Below the pieces are notes generated by a model, which was not told where the DNA came from, did not search any database, and saw nothing but the letters and a program-made list of their open reading frames with translations. A stretch of DNA of 64,000 nucleotides, from NCBI RefSeq assembly GCF_048569485.1, contig NW_027442244.1, positions 62,001 to 126,000 of the forward strand. The letters are read 5' to 3'. The stretch's first letter is position 1, and each line of letters opens with the position of its first letter. Made by a program: the position numbers and the translations under genes. This DNA is from Anomaloglossus baeobatrachus (lineage: Eukaryota > Chordata > Amphibia > Anura > Aromobatidae). Shown one piece after another: positions 36,761-50,997 of the stretch.

Positions 36761-38189
36761 ACTACACTTGATCTTAGCCAAAAGGCCGAGAAGCGATAAC
36801 CAGAATTGGTTTGGGCCTCGAGTGGCACCCTGGCCTATGCCGGACACATCTTAGGGAGAGAGAGCGAGAGGGAGACAAACCCACGCCTACACAAGACATT
36901 TTGTCACCCAAGCCAACCCTTGAAAAGGCTGCTTTGCAGAGCAAAAACAAGAAGAATGGTGCGTTTTGCAGCCGCCGCCCACTGCAATGAATCTGAATAA
37001 CTCCTCCTTTAGGGCGCAAGCAACTCCCCTCCCCCTTGCAGTCTTTCCAATTCACGATACAAAAAGACGGACAGGACAGGTTGCCTGACTTTCCGTCACT
37101 GCCACCCTTTGCCATCCTTACCCGTAGAAAGCCCTTTCATCATCCCCAAACCCTAATCTTTTCCCTTTCCTTCCCAGCCCCCAAACCCTGCCCTCTGTAC
37201 CTTTCTCACCACCCGCTTCCCTTCTCCTGTCATCCCCCTACCACCCGGGAAAAAAAGAGATTGCCCCCTCCTTCCACTAGCCCACCCTCCCACCCAAAGA
37301 ACAACTTCTTCTGCGCAGCTTGTTTTCTAGGCAGCAGCGCTATTGTGATGTCATCGGGGGGCATTGTGACAAGCCGCCAGTGTTCCGTCTCTTCATGTTG
37401 TGCACAGTTCAAACGGAAAATACATCAACAGGCAGACTACAGAAAAGCTTACTATCAAAGGTTAGAGGGGGGCTTTCTCAGAGGGCTTTTTACAGTTTTT
37501 CTATTCCCAATTAGCCGTTTAAGTGTACTTATTGAAAGTAGTAATTCTTTCATAGGCCGCCCTTTCTTAGTATTTGACGTTCCTTATATTGCGGTATGAG
37601 GCTTCGCAGTAGGTTGCAAACATTCATCACCCATGACTGTCCCCAATTGAGCTCAGAAGCTCAATGTCTATCATGACCTCTCTTTTAGAATGTCCAAGAG
37701 CAAGCAAACTATTCCTCCAGGAGAGGGCGCCAACAGACTTACTAAAGAGATCATCATTACTCAAAGAAAACCCCAAAAACCAATGCATGATAGGAATAAA
37801 CAGGTAACTTTCTTTGGAGTGGAAGCGGAGAGATCGCACCAGATGCCAATTCTAGATCTTATCACACCTGTGGTCACTGCAGCAGCAGGTGAATCCACTT
37901 TGTCCAAAAGGGATCTATTCCATTCAATTGCAAATGATCTAGATAAGACAGAGAACTGCAGCACGGGGACATAGCCGAGTTGGTCAGGTTGAGTGGTGAT
38001 GAGTTTGCTATTTGGATGAATAAAGAAAGTCAAAAGTGTGAAAGATAAAAAACAAAAGGAGGAAGTGTGAAAAGTGAATGGGCCAAATTGAGGTGCATAT
38101 GAAGACGTATGCTTTCTTCCAATTCATTAAATCGGGCTAATATGAATCAGGTGAATTGAGTTCTGCTTTTGGAAACTGGGTTAAGAAGG

Positions 38190-38376
38190 GGTGCACCGTT
38201 CCTGGAGGTACTGCAATACCAGGTCAATGCGTGGAGTGGACAGAGCAAGCTCTTTTTCCATCTCCCTGTTCTAAAAATCCATTTAATATATGGTCCCCAG
38301 ATAGGGGACGTATCAGATATTAAACTGATAAGAACAGATACTACACTTGATCTTAGCCAAAAGGCCGAGAAGCGAT
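38190..38376 (-). ncRNA. RNU2: U2 snRNA, copy 24, in an indel-rich unit
   Basis: 187 nt, RNA region unchanged. 3' box 38162..38176; PSE-like element 38417..38439, one base further from the start than elsewhere because of an extra C near 38406..38410. Other indels lie further right (see findings). Confidence 0.95.
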
Positions 38377-39764
38377 AACCAGAATTGGTTTGGGCCTCGA
38401 GTGGCACCCCTGGCCTATGCCGGACACATCTTAGGGAGAGAGAGCGAGAGGGAGACAAACCCACGCCTACACAAGACATTTTGTCACCCAAGCCAACCCT
38501 TGAAAGGCTGCTTTGCAGAGCAAAAACAAGAAGAATGGTGCGTTTTGCAGCCGCCGCCCACTGCAATGAATCTGAATAACTCCTCCTTTAGGGCGCAAGC
38601 AACTCCCCTCCCCCTTGCAGTCTTTCCAATTCACGATACAAAAAGACGGACAGGACAGGTTGCCTGACTTTCCGTCACTGCCACCCTTTGCCATCCTTAC
38701 CCGTAGAAAGCCCTTTCATCATCCCCAAACCCTAATCTTTTCCCTTTCCTTCCCAGCCCCCAAACCCTGCCCTCTGTACCTTTCTCACCACCCGCTTCCC
38801 TTCTCCTGTCATCCCCCTACCACCCGGGAAAAAAAGAGATTGCCCCCTCCTTCCACTAGCCCACCCTCCCACCCAAAGAACAACTTCTTCTGCGCAGCTT
38901 GTTTTCTAGGCAGCAGCGCTATTGTGATGTCATCGGGGGGCATTGTGACAAGCCGCCAGTGTTCCGTCTCTTCATGTTGTGCACAGTTCAAACGGAAAAT
39001 ACATCAACAGGCAGACTACAGAAAAGCTTACTATCAAAGGTTAGAGGGGGGCTTTCTCAGAGGGCTTTTTACAGTTTTTCTATTCCCAATTAGCCGTTTA
39101 AGTGTACTTATTGAAAGTAGTAATTCTTTCATAGGCCGCCCCCTTTCTTAGTATTTGACGTTCCTTATATTGCGGTATGAGGCTTCGCAGTAGGTTGCAA
39201 ACATTCATCACCCATGACTGTCCCCAATTGAGCTCAGAAGCTCAATGTCTATCATGACCTCTCTTTTAGAATGTCCAAGAGCAAGCAAACTATTCCTCCA
39301 GGAGAGGGCGCCAACAGACTACTAAAGAGATCATCATTACTCAAAGAAAACCCCAAAAACAATGCATGATAGGAATAAACAGGTAACTTTCTTTGGAGTG
39401 GAAGCGGAGAGATCGCACCAGATGCCAATTCTAGATCTTATCACACCTGTGGTCACTGCAGCAGCAGGTGAATCCACTTTGTCCAAAAGGGATCTATTCC
39501 ATTCAATTGCAAATGATCTAGATAAGACAGCTGCAGCACGGGGACATAGCCGAGTTGGTCAGGTTGAGTGGTGATGAGTTTGCTATTTGGATGAATAAAG
39601 AAAGTCAAAAGTGTGAAAGATAAAAAACAAAAGGAGGAAGTGTGAAAAGTGAATGGGCCAAATTGAGGTGCATATGAAGACGTATGCTTTCTTCCAATTC
39701 ATTAAATCGGGCTAATATGAATCAGGTGAATTGAGTTCTGCTTTTGGAAACTGGGTTAAGAAGG

Positions 39765-39951
39765 GGTGCACCGTTCCTGGAGGTACTGCAATACCAGGTC
39801 AATGCGTGGAGTGGACAGAGCAAGCTCTTTTTCCATCTCCCTGTTCTAAAAATCCATTTAATATATGGTCCCCAGATAGGGGACGTATCAGATATTAAAC
39901 TGATAAGAACAGATACTACACTTGATCTTAGCCAAAAGGCCGAGAAGCGAT
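39765..39951 (-). ncRNA. RNU2: U2 snRNA, copy 25
   Basis: 187 nt, no difference seen from copy 1. 3' box 39737..39751, PSE-like element 39991..40013. Confidence 0.96.
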
Positions 39952-41342
39952 AACCAGAATTGGTTTGGGCCTCGAGTGGCACCCTGGCCTATGCCGGACA
40001 CATCTTAGGGAGAGAGAGCGAGAGGGAGACAAACCCACGCCTACACAAGACATTTTGTCACCCAAGCCAACCCTTGAAAAGGCTGCTTTGCAGAGCAAAA
40101 ACAAGAAGAATGGTGCGTTTTGCAGCCGCCGCCCACTGCAATGAATCTGAATAACTCCTCCTTTAGGGCGCAAGCAACTCCCCTCCCCCTTGCAGTCTTT
40201 CCAATTCACGATACAAAAAGACGGACAGGACAGGTTGCCTGACTTTCCGTCACTGCCACCCTTTGCCATCCTTACCCGTAGAAAGCCCTTTCATCATCCC
40301 CAAACCCTAATCTTTTCCCTTTCCTTCCCAGCCCCCAAACCCTGCCCTCTGTACCTTTCTCACCACCCGCTTCCCTTCTCCTGTCATCCCCCTACCACCC
40401 GGGAAAAAAAGAGATTGCCCCCTCCTTCCACTAGCCCACCCTCCCACCCAAAGAACAACTTCTTCTGCGCAGCTTGTTTTCTAGGCAGCAGCGCTATTGT
40501 GATGTCATCGGGGGGCATTGTGACAAGCCGCCAGTGTTCCGTCTCTTCATGTTGTGCACAGTTCAAACGGAAAATACATCAACAGGCAGACTACAGAAAA
40601 GCTTACTATCAAAGGTTAGAGGGGGGCTTTCTCAGAGGGCTTTTTACAGTTTTTCTATTCCCAATTAGCCGTTTAAGTGTACTTATTGAAAGTAGTAATT
40701 CTTTCATAGGCCGCCCTTTCTTAGTATTTGACGTTCCTTATATTGCGGTATGAGGCTTCGCAGTAGGTTGCAAACATTCATCACCCATGACTGTCCCCAA
40801 TTGAGCTCAGAAGCTCAATGTCTATCATGACCTCTCTTTTAGAATGTCCAAGAGCAAGCAAACTATTCCTCCAGGAGAGGGCGCCAACAGACTACTAAAG
40901 AGATCATCATTACTCAAAGAAAACCCCAAAAACCAATGCATGATAGGAATAAACAGGTAACTTTCTTTGGAGTGGAAGCGGAGAGATCGCACCAGATGCC
41001 AATTCTAGATCTTATCACACCTGTGGTCACTGCAGCAGCAGGTGAATCCACTTTGTCCAAAAGGGATCTATTCCATTCAATTGCAAATGATCTAGATAAG
41101 ACAGAGAACTGCAGCACGGGGACATAGCCGAGTTGGTCAGGTTGAGTGGTGATGAGTTTGCTATTTGGATGAATAAAGAAAGTCAAAAGTGTGAAAGATA
41201 AAAAACAAAAGGAGGAAGTGTGAAAAGTGAATGGGCCAAATTGAGGTGCATATGAAGACGTATGCTTTCTTCCAATTCATTAAATCGGGCTAATATGAAT
41301 CAGGTGAATTGAGTTCTGCTTTTGGAAACTGGGTTAAGAAGG

Positions 41343-41529
41343 GGTGCACCGTTCCTGGAGGTACTGCAATACCAGGTCAATGCGTGGAGTGGACAGAGCA
41401 AGCTCTTTTTCCATCTCCCTGTTCTAAAAATCCATTTAATATATGGTCCCCAGATAGGGGACGTATCAGATATTAAACTGATAAGAACAGATACTACACT
41501 TGATCTTAGCCAAAAGGCCGAGAAGCGAT
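41343..41529 (-). ncRNA. RNU2: U2 snRNA, copy 26
   Basis: 187 nt, no difference seen from copy 1. 3' box 41315..41329, PSE-like element 41569..41591. Confidence 0.96.
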
Positions 41530-42920
41530 AACCAGAATTGGTTTGGGCCTCGAGTGGCACCCTGGCCTATGCCGGACACATCTTAGGGAGAGAGAGCGAG
41601 AGGGAGACAAACCCACGCCTACACAAGACATTTTGTCACCCAAGCCAACCCTTGAAAAGGCTGCTTTGCAGAGCAAAAACAAGAAGAATGGTGCGTTTTG
41701 CAGCCGCCGCCCACTGCAATGAATCTGAATAACTCCTCCTTTAGGGCGCAAGCAACTCCCCTCCCCCTTGCAGTCTTTCCAATTCACGATACAAAAAGAC
41801 GGACAGGACAGGTTGCCTGACTTTCCGTCACTGCCACCCTTTGCCATCCTTACCCGTAGAAAGCCCTTTCATCATCCCCAAACCCTAATCTTTTCCCTTT
41901 CCTTCCCAGCCCCCAAACCCTGCCCTCTGTACCTTTCTCACCACCCGCTTCCCTTCTCCTGTCATCCCCCTACCACCCGGGAAAAAAAGAGATTGCCCCC
42001 TCCTTCCACTAGCCCACCCTCCCACCCAAAGAACAACTTCTTCTGCGCAGCTTGTTTTCTAGGCAGCAGCGCTATTGTGATGTCATCGGGGGGCATTGTG
42101 ACAAGCCGCCAGTGTTCCGTCTCTTCATGTTGTGCACAGTTCAAACGGAAAATACATCAACAGGCAGACTACAGAAAAGCTTACTATCAAAGGTTAGAGG
42201 GGGGCTTTCTCAGAGGGCTTTTTACAGTTTTTCTATTCCCAATTAGCCGTTTAAGTGTACTTATTGAAAGTAGTAATTCTTTCATAGGCCGCCCTTTCTT
42301 AGTATTTGACGTTCCTTATATTGCGGTATGAGGCTTCGCAGTAGGTTGCAAACATTCATCACCCATGACTGTCCCCAATTGAGCTCAGAAGCTCAATGTC
42401 TATCATGACCTCTCTTTTAGAATGTCCAAGAGCAAGCAAACTATTCCTCCAGGAGAGGGCGCCAACAGACTACTAAAGAGATCATCATTACTCAAAGAAA
42501 ACCCCAAAAACCAATGCATGATAGGAATAAACAGGTAACTTTCTTTGGAGTGGAAGCGGAGAGATCGCACCAGATGCCAATTCTAGATCTTATCACACCT
42601 GTGGTCACTGCAGCAGCAGGTGAATCCACTTTGTCCAAAAGGGATCTATTCCATTCAATTGCAAATGATCTAGATAAGACAGAGAACTGCAGCACGGGGA
42701 CATAGCCGAGTTGGTCAGGTTGAGTGGTGATGAGTTTGCTATTTGGATGAATAAAGAAAGTCAAAAGTGTGAAAGATAAAAAACAAAAGGAGGAAGTGTG
42801 AAAAGTGAATGGGCCAAATTGAGGTGCATATGAAGACGTATGCTTTCTTCCAATTCATTAAATCGGGCTAATATGAATCAGGTGAATTGAGTTCTGCTTT
42901 TGGAAACTGGGTTAAGAAGG

Positions 42921-43107
42921 GGTGCACCGTTCCTGGAGGTACTGCAATACCAGGTCAATGCGTGGAGTGGACAGAGCAAGCTCTTTTTCCATCTCCCTGT
43001 TCTAAAAATCCATTTAATATATGGTCCCCAGATAGGGGACGTATCAGATATTAAACTGATAAGAACAGATACTACACTTGATCTTAGCCAAAAGGCCGAG
43101 AAGCGAT
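42921..43107 (-). ncRNA. RNU2: U2 snRNA, copy 27
   Basis: 187 nt, no difference seen from copy 1. 3' box 42893..42907, PSE-like element 43147..43169. Spacer to the right has two adjacent substitutions at 44282..44283 (AG to TA). Confidence 0.96.
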
Positions 43108-44498
43108 AACCAGAATTGGTTTGGGCCTCGAGTGGCACCCTGGCCTATGCCGGACACATCTTAGGGAGAGAGAGCGAGAGGGAGACAAACCCACGCCTAC
43201 ACAAGACATTTTGTCACCCAAGCCAACCCTTGAAAAGGCTGCTTTGCAGAGCAAAAACAAGAAGAATGGTGCGTTTTGCAGCCGCCGCCCACTGCAATGA
43301 ATCTGAATAACTCCTCCTTTAGGGCGCAAGCAACTCCCCTCCCCCTTGCAGTCTTTCCAATTCACGATACAAAAAGACGGACAGGACAGGTTGCCTGACT
43401 TTCCGTCACTGCCACCCTTTGCCATCCTTACCCGTAGAAAGCCCTTTCATCATCCCCAAACCCTAATCTTTTCCCTTTCCTTCCCAGCCCCCAAACCCTG
43501 CCCTCTGTACCTTTCTCACCACCCGCTTCCCTTCTCCTGTCATCCCCCTACCACCCGGGAAAAAAAGAGATTGCCCCCTCCTTCCACTAGCCCACCCTCC
43601 CACCCAAAGAACAACTTCTTCTGCGCAGCTTGTTTTCTAGGCAGCAGCGCTATTGTGATGTCATCGGGGGGCATTGTGACAAGCCGCCAGTGTTCCGTCT
43701 CTTCATGTTGTGCACAGTTCAAACGGAAAATACATCAACAGGCAGACTACAGAAAAGCTTACTATCAAAGGTTAGAGGGGGGCTTTCTCAGAGGGCTTTT
43801 TACAGTTTTTCTATTCCCAATTAGCCGTTTAAGTGTACTTATTGAAAGTAGTAATTCTTTCATAGGCCGCCCTTTCTTAGTATTTGACGTTCCTTATATT
43901 GCGGTATGAGGCTTCGCAGTAGGTTGCAAACATTCATCACCCATGACTGTCCCCAATTGAGCTCAGAAGCTCAATGTCTATCATGACCTCTCTTTTAGAA
44001 TGTCCAAGAGCAAGCAAACTATTCCTCCAGGAGAGGGCGCCAACAGACTACTAAAGAGATCATCATTACTCAAAGAAAACCCCAAAAACCAATGCATGAT
44101 AGGAATAAACAGGTAACTTTCTTTGGAGTGGAAGCGGAGAGATCGCACCAGATGCCAATTCTAGATCTTATCACACCTGTGGTCACTGCAGCAGCAGGTG
44201 AATCCACTTTGTCCAAAAGGGATCTATTCCATTCAATTGCAAATGATCTAGATAAGACAGAGAACTGCAGCACGGGGACATTACCGAGTTGGTCAGGTTG
44301 AGTGGTGATGAGTTTGCTATTTGGATGAATAAAGAAAGTCAAAAGTGTGAAAGATAAAAAACAAAAGGAGGAAGTGTGAAAAGTGAATGGGCCAAATTGA
44401 GGTGCATATGAAGACGTATGCTTTCTTCCAATTCATTAAATCGGGCTAATATGAATCAGGTGAATTGAGTTCTGCTTTTGGAAACTGGGTTAAGAAGG

Positions 44499-44685
44499 GG
44501 TGCACCGTTCCTGGAGGTACTGCAATACCAGGTCAATGCGTGGAGTGGACAGAGCAAGCTCTTTTTCCATCTCCCTGTTCTAAAAATCCATTTAATATAT
44601 GGTCCCCAGATAGGGGACGTATCAGATATTAAACTGATAAGAACAGATACTACACTTGATCTTAGCCAAAAGGCCGAGAAGCGAT
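44499..44685 (-). ncRNA. RNU2: U2 snRNA, copy 28
   Basis: 187 nt, no difference seen from copy 1. 3' box 44471..44485, PSE-like element 44725..44747. Spacer to the right has C-to-G at 45812. Confidence 0.96.
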
Positions 44686-46076
44686 AACCAGAATTGGTTT
44701 GGGCCTCGAGTGGCACCCTGGCCTATGCCGGACACATCTTAGGGAGAGAGAGCGAGAGGGAGACAAACCCACGCCTACACAAGACATTTTGTCACCCAAG
44801 CCAACCCTTGAAAAGGCTGCTTTGCAGAGCAAAAACAAGAAGAATGGTGCGTTTTGCAGCCGCCGCCCACTGCAATGAATCTGAATAACTCCTCCTTTAG
44901 GGCGCAAGCAACTCCCCTCCCCCTTGCAGTCTTTCCAATTCACGATACAAAAAGACGGACAGGACAGGTTGCCTGACTTTCCGTCACTGCCACCCTTTGC
45001 CATCCTTACCCGTAGAAAGCCCTTTCATCATCCCCAAACCCTAATCTTTTCCCTTTCCTTCCCAGCCCCCAAACCCTGCCCTCTGTACCTTTCTCACCAC
45101 CCGCTTCCCTTCTCCTGTCATCCCCCTACCACCCGGGAAAAAAAGAGATTGCCCCCTCCTTCCACTAGCCCACCCTCCCACCCAAAGAACAACTTCTTCT
45201 GCGCAGCTTGTTTTCTAGGCAGCAGCGCTATTGTGATGTCATCGGGGGGCATTGTGACAAGCCGCCAGTGTTCCGTCTCTTCATGTTGTGCACAGTTCAA
45301 ACGGAAAATACATCAACAGGCAGACTACAGAAAAGCTTACTATCAAAGGTTAGAGGGGGGCTTTCTCAGAGGGCTTTTTACAGTTTTTCTATTCCCAATT
45401 AGCCGTTTAAGTGTACTTATTGAAAGTAGTAATTCTTTCATAGGCCGCCCTTTCTTAGTATTTGACGTTCCTTATATTGCGGTATGAGGCTTCGCAGTAG
45501 GTTGCAAACATTCATCACCCATGACTGTCCCCAATTGAGCTCAGAAGCTCAATGTCTATCATGACCTCTCTTTTAGAATGTCCAAGAGCAAGCAAACTAT
45601 TCCTCCAGGAGAGGGCGCCAACAGACTACTAAAGAGATCATCATTACTCAAAGAAAACCCCAAAAACCAATGCATGATAGGAATAAACAGGTAACTTTCT
45701 TTGGAGTGGAAGCGGAGAGATCGCACCAGATGCCAATTCTAGATCTTATCACACCTGTGGTCACTGCAGCAGCAGGTGAATCCACTTTGTCCAAAAGGGA
45801 TCTATTCCATTGAATTGCAAATGATCTAGATAAGACAGAGAACTGCAGCACGGGGACATAGCCGAGTTGGTCAGGTTGAGTGGTGATGAGTTTGCTATTT
45901 GGATGAATAAAGAAAGTCAAAAGTGTGAAAGATAAAAAACAAAAGGAGGAAGTGTGAAAAGTGAATGGGCCAAATTGAGGTGCATATGAAGACGTATGCT
46001 TTCTTCCAATTCATTAAATCGGGCTAATATGAATCAGGTGAATTGAGTTCTGCTTTTGGAAACTGGGTTAAGAAGG

Positions 46077-46263
46077 GGTGCACCGTTCCTGGAGGTACTG
46101 CAATACCAGGTCAATGCGTGGAGTGGACAGAGCAAGCTCTTTTTCCATCTCCCTGTTCTAAAAATCCATTTAATATATGGTCCCCAGATAGGGGACGTAT
46201 CAGATATTAAACTGATAAGAACAGATACTACACTTGATCTTAGCCAAAAGGCCGAGAAGCGAT
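46077..46263 (-). ncRNA. RNU2: U2 snRNA, copy 29
   Basis: 187 nt, no difference seen from copy 1. 3' box 46049..46063, PSE-like element 46303..46325. Spacer to the right has G-to-T at 47566. Confidence 0.96.
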
Positions 46264-47654
46264 AACCAGAATTGGTTTGGGCCTCGAGTGGCACCCTGGC
46301 CTATGCCGGACACATCTTAGGGAGAGAGAGCGAGAGGGAGACAAACCCACGCCTACACAAGACATTTTGTCACCCAAGCCAACCCTTGAAAAGGCTGCTT
46401 TGCAGAGCAAAAACAAGAAGAATGGTGCGTTTTGCAGCCGCCGCCCACTGCAATGAATCTGAATAACTCCTCCTTTAGGGCGCAAGCAACTCCCCTCCCC
46501 CTTGCAGTCTTTCCAATTCACGATACAAAAAGACGGACAGGACAGGTTGCCTGACTTTCCGTCACTGCCACCCTTTGCCATCCTTACCCGTAGAAAGCCC
46601 TTTCATCATCCCCAAACCCTAATCTTTTCCCTTTCCTTCCCAGCCCCCAAACCCTGCCCTCTGTACCTTTCTCACCACCCGCTTCCCTTCTCCTGTCATC
46701 CCCCTACCACCCGGGAAAAAAAGAGATTGCCCCCTCCTTCCACTAGCCCACCCTCCCACCCAAAGAACAACTTCTTCTGCGCAGCTTGTTTTCTAGGCAG
46801 CAGCGCTATTGTGATGTCATCGGGGGGCATTGTGACAAGCCGCCAGTGTTCCGTCTCTTCATGTTGTGCACAGTTCAAACGGAAAATACATCAACAGGCA
46901 GACTACAGAAAAGCTTACTATCAAAGGTTAGAGGGGGGCTTTCTCAGAGGGCTTTTTACAGTTTTTCTATTCCCAATTAGCCGTTTAAGTGTACTTATTG
47001 AAAGTAGTAATTCTTTCATAGGCCGCCCTTTCTTAGTATTTGACGTTCCTTATATTGCGGTATGAGGCTTCGCAGTAGGTTGCAAACATTCATCACCCAT
47101 GACTGTCCCCAATTGAGCTCAGAAGCTCAATGTCTATCATGACCTCTCTTTTAGAATGTCCAAGAGCAAGCAAACTATTCCTCCAGGAGAGGGCGCCAAC
47201 AGACTACTAAAGAGATCATCATTACTCAAAGAAAACCCCAAAAACCAATGCATGATAGGAATAAACAGGTAACTTTCTTTGGAGTGGAAGCGGAGAGATC
47301 GCACCAGATGCCAATTCTAGATCTTATCACACCTGTGGTCACTGCAGCAGCAGGTGAATCCACTTTGTCCAAAAGGGATCTATTCCATTCAATTGCAAAT
47401 GATCTAGATAAGACAGAGAACTGCAGCACGGGGACATAGCCGAGTTGGTCAGGTTGAGTGGTGATGAGTTTGCTATTTGGATGAATAAAGAAAGTCAAAA
47501 GTGTGAAAGATAAAAAACAAAAGGAGGAAGTGTGAAAAGTGAATGGGCCAAATTGAGGTGCATATTAAGACGTATGCTTTCTTCCAATTCATTAAATCGG
47601 GCTAATATGAATCAGGTGAATTGAGTTCTGCTTTTGGAAACTGGGTTAAGAAGG

Positions 47655-47841
47655 GGTGCACCGTTCCTGGAGGTACTGCAATACCAGGTCAATGCGTGGA
47701 GTGGACAGAGCAAGCTCTTTTTCCATCTCCCTGTTCTAAAAATCCATTTAATATATGGTCCCCAGATAGGGGACGTATCAGATATTAAACTGATAAGAAC
47801 AGATACTACACTTGATCTTAGCCAAAAGGCCGAGAAGCGAT
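47655..47841 (-). ncRNA. RNU2: U2 snRNA, copy 30
   Basis: 187 nt, no difference seen from copy 1. 3' box 47627..47641, PSE-like element 47881..47903. Confidence 0.96.
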
Positions 47842-49232
47842 AACCAGAATTGGTTTGGGCCTCGAGTGGCACCCTGGCCTATGCCGGACACATCTTAGGG
47901 AGAGAGAGCGAGAGGGAGACAAACCCACGCCTACACAAGACATTTTGTCACCCAAGCCAACCCTTGAAAAGGCTGCTTTGCAGAGCAAAAACAAGAAGAA
48001 TGGTGCGTTTTGCAGCCGCCGCCCACTGCAATGAATCTGAATAACTCCTCCTTTAGGGCGCAAGCAACTCCCCTCCCCCTTGCAGTCTTTCCAATTCACG
48101 ATACAAAAAGACGGACAGGACAGGTTGCCTGACTTTCCGTCACTGCCACCCTTTGCCATCCTTACCCGTAGAAAGCCCTTTCATCATCCCCAAACCCTAA
48201 TCTTTTCCCTTTCCTTCCCAGCCCCCAAACCCTGCCCTCTGTACCTTTCTCACCACCCGCTTCCCTTCTCCTGTCATCCCCCTACCACCCGGGAAAAAAA
48301 GAGATTGCCCCCTCCTTCCACTAGCCCACCCTCCCACCCAAAGAACAACTTCTTCTGCGCAGCTTGTTTTCTAGGCAGCAGCGCTATTGTGATGTCATCG
48401 GGGGGCATTGTGACAAGCCGCCAGTGTTCCGTCTCTTCATGTTGTGCACAGTTCAAACGGAAAATACATCAACAGGCAGACTACAGAAAAGCTTACTATC
48501 AAAGGTTAGAGGGGGGCTTTCTCAGAGGGCTTTTTACAGTTTTTCTATTCCCAATTAGCCGTTTAAGTGTACTTATTGAAAGTAGTAATTCTTTCATAGG
48601 CCGCCCTTTCTTAGTATTTGACGTTCCTTATATTGCGGTATGAGGCTTCGCAGTAGGTTGCAAACATTCATCACCCATGACTGTCCCCAATTGAGCTCAG
48701 AAGCTCAATGTCTATCATGACCTCTCTTTTAGAATGTCCAAGAGCAAGCAAACTATTCCTCCAGGAGAGGGCGCCAACAGACTACTAAAGAGATCATCAT
48801 TACTCAAAGAAAACCCCAAAAACCAATGCATGATAGGAATAAACAGGTAACTTTCTTTGGAGTGGAAGCGGAGAGATCGCACCAGATGCCAATTCTAGAT
48901 CTTATCACACCTGTGGTCACTGCAGCAGCAGGTGAATCCACTTTGTCCAAAAGGGATCTATTCCATTCAATTGCAAATGATCTAGATAAGACAGAGAACT
49001 GCAGCACGGGGACATAGCCGAGTTGGTCAGGTTGAGTGGTGATGAGTTTGCTATTTGGATGAATAAAGAAAGTCAAAAGTGTGAAAGATAAAAAACAAAA
49101 GGAGGAAGTGTGAAAAGTGAATGGGCCAAATTGAGGTGCATATGAAGACGTATGCTTTCTTCCAATTCATTAAATCGGGCTAATATGAATCAGGTGAATT
49201 GAGTTCTGCTTTTGGAAACTGGGTTAAGAAGG

Positions 49233-49419
49233 GGTGCACCGTTCCTGGAGGTACTGCAATACCAGGTCAATGCGTGGAGTGGACAGAGCAAGCTCTTTTT
49301 CCATCTCCCTGTTCTAAAAATCCATTTAATATATGGTCCCCAGATAGGGGACGTATCAGATATTAAACTGATAAGAACAGATACTACACTTGATCTTAGC
49401 CAAAAGGCCGAGAAGCGAT
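49233..49419 (-). ncRNA. RNU2: U2 snRNA, copy 31
   Basis: 187 nt, no difference seen from copy 1. 3' box 49205..49219, PSE-like element 49459..49481. Confidence 0.96.
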
Positions 49420-50810
49420 AACCAGAATTGGTTTGGGCCTCGAGTGGCACCCTGGCCTATGCCGGACACATCTTAGGGAGAGAGAGCGAGAGGGAGACAA
49501 ACCCACGCCTACACAAGACATTTTGTCACCCAAGCCAACCCTTGAAAAGGCTGCTTTGCAGAGCAAAAACAAGAAGAATGGTGCGTTTTGCAGCCGCCGC
49601 CCACTGCAATGAATCTGAATAACTCCTCCTTTAGGGCGCAAGCAACTCCCCTCCCCCTTGCAGTCTTTCCAATTCACGATACAAAAAGACGGACAGGACA
49701 GGTTGCCTGACTTTCCGTCACTGCCACCCTTTGCCATCCTTACCCGTAGAAAGCCCTTTCATCATCCCCAAACCCTAATCTTTTCCCTTTCCTTCCCAGC
49801 CCCCAAACCCTGCCCTCTGTACCTTTCTCACCACCCGCTTCCCTTCTCCTGTCATCCCCCTACCACCCGGGAAAAAAAGAGATTGCCCCCTCCTTCCACT
49901 AGCCCACCCTCCCACCCAAAGAACAACTTCTTCTGCGCAGCTTGTTTTCTAGGCAGCAGCGCTATTGTGATGTCATCGGGGGGCATTGTGACAAGCCGCC
50001 AGTGTTCCGTCTCTTCATGTTGTGCACAGTTCAAACGGAAAATACATCAACAGGCAGACTACAGAAAAGCTTACTATCAAAGGTTAGAGGGGGGCTTTCT
50101 CAGAGGGCTTTTTACAGTTTTTCTATTCCCAATTAGCCGTTTAAGTGTACTTATTGAAAGTAGTAATTCTTTCATAGGCCGCCCTTTCTTAGTATTTGAC
50201 GTTCCTTATATTGCGGTATGAGGCTTCGCAGTAGGTTGCAAACATTCATCACCCATGACTGTCCCCAATTGAGCTCAGAAGCTCAATGTCTATCATGACC
50301 TCTCTTTTAGAATGTCCAAGAGCAAGCAAACTATTCCTCCAGGAGAGGGCGCCAACAGACTACTAAAGAGATCATCATTACTCAAAGAAAACCCCAAAAA
50401 CCAATGCATGATAGGAATAAACAGGTAACTTTCTTTGGAGTGGAAGCGGAGAGATCGCACCAGATGCCAATTCTAGATCTTATCACACCTGTGGTCACTG
50501 CAGCAGCAGGTGAATCCACTTTGTCCAAAAGGGATCTATTCCATTCAATTGCAAATGATCTAGATAAGACAGAGAACTGCAGCACGGGGACATAGCCGAG
50601 TTGGTCAGGTTGAGTGGTGATGAGTTTGCTATTTGGATGAATAAAGAAAGTCAAAAGTGTGAAAGATAAAAAACAAAAGGAGGAAGTGTGAAAAGTGAAT
50701 GGGCCAAATTGAGGTGCATATGAAGACGTATGCTTTCTTCCAATTCATTAAATCGGGCTAATATGAATCAGGTGAATTGAGTTCTGCTTTTGGAAACTGG
50801 GTTAAGAAGG

Positions 50811-50997
50811 GGTGCACCGTTCCTGGAGGTACTGCAATACCAGGTCAATGCGTGGAGTGGACAGAGCAAGCTCTTTTTCCATCTCCCTGTTCTAAAAATC
50901 CATTTAATATATGGTCCCCAGATAGGGGACGTATCAGATATTAAACTGATAAGAACAGATACTACACTTGATCTTAGCCAAAAGGCCGAGAAGCGAT
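50811..50997 (-). ncRNA. RNU2: U2 snRNA, copy 32
   Basis: 187 nt, no difference seen from copy 1. 3' box 50783..50797, PSE-like element 51037..51059. Confidence 0.96.

Larger units (their letters stand above)
35790..36797 (-). pseudogene. RNU2: U2 snRNA copy 23, split by an 821-bp insertion
   Basis: U2 nt 1-37 are at 36761..36797 and nt 38-187 at 35790..35939, broken at the same bond as copy 6. Six bases of target (ACAGAT, plus) are duplicated on the right of the insert, so the fragment upstream of the element reads U2 nt 1-43. The PSE-like element (36837..36859) and 3' box (35762..35776) are intact. It lies exactly 17 units from copy 6 once insert A is allowed for. Confidence 0.95.
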
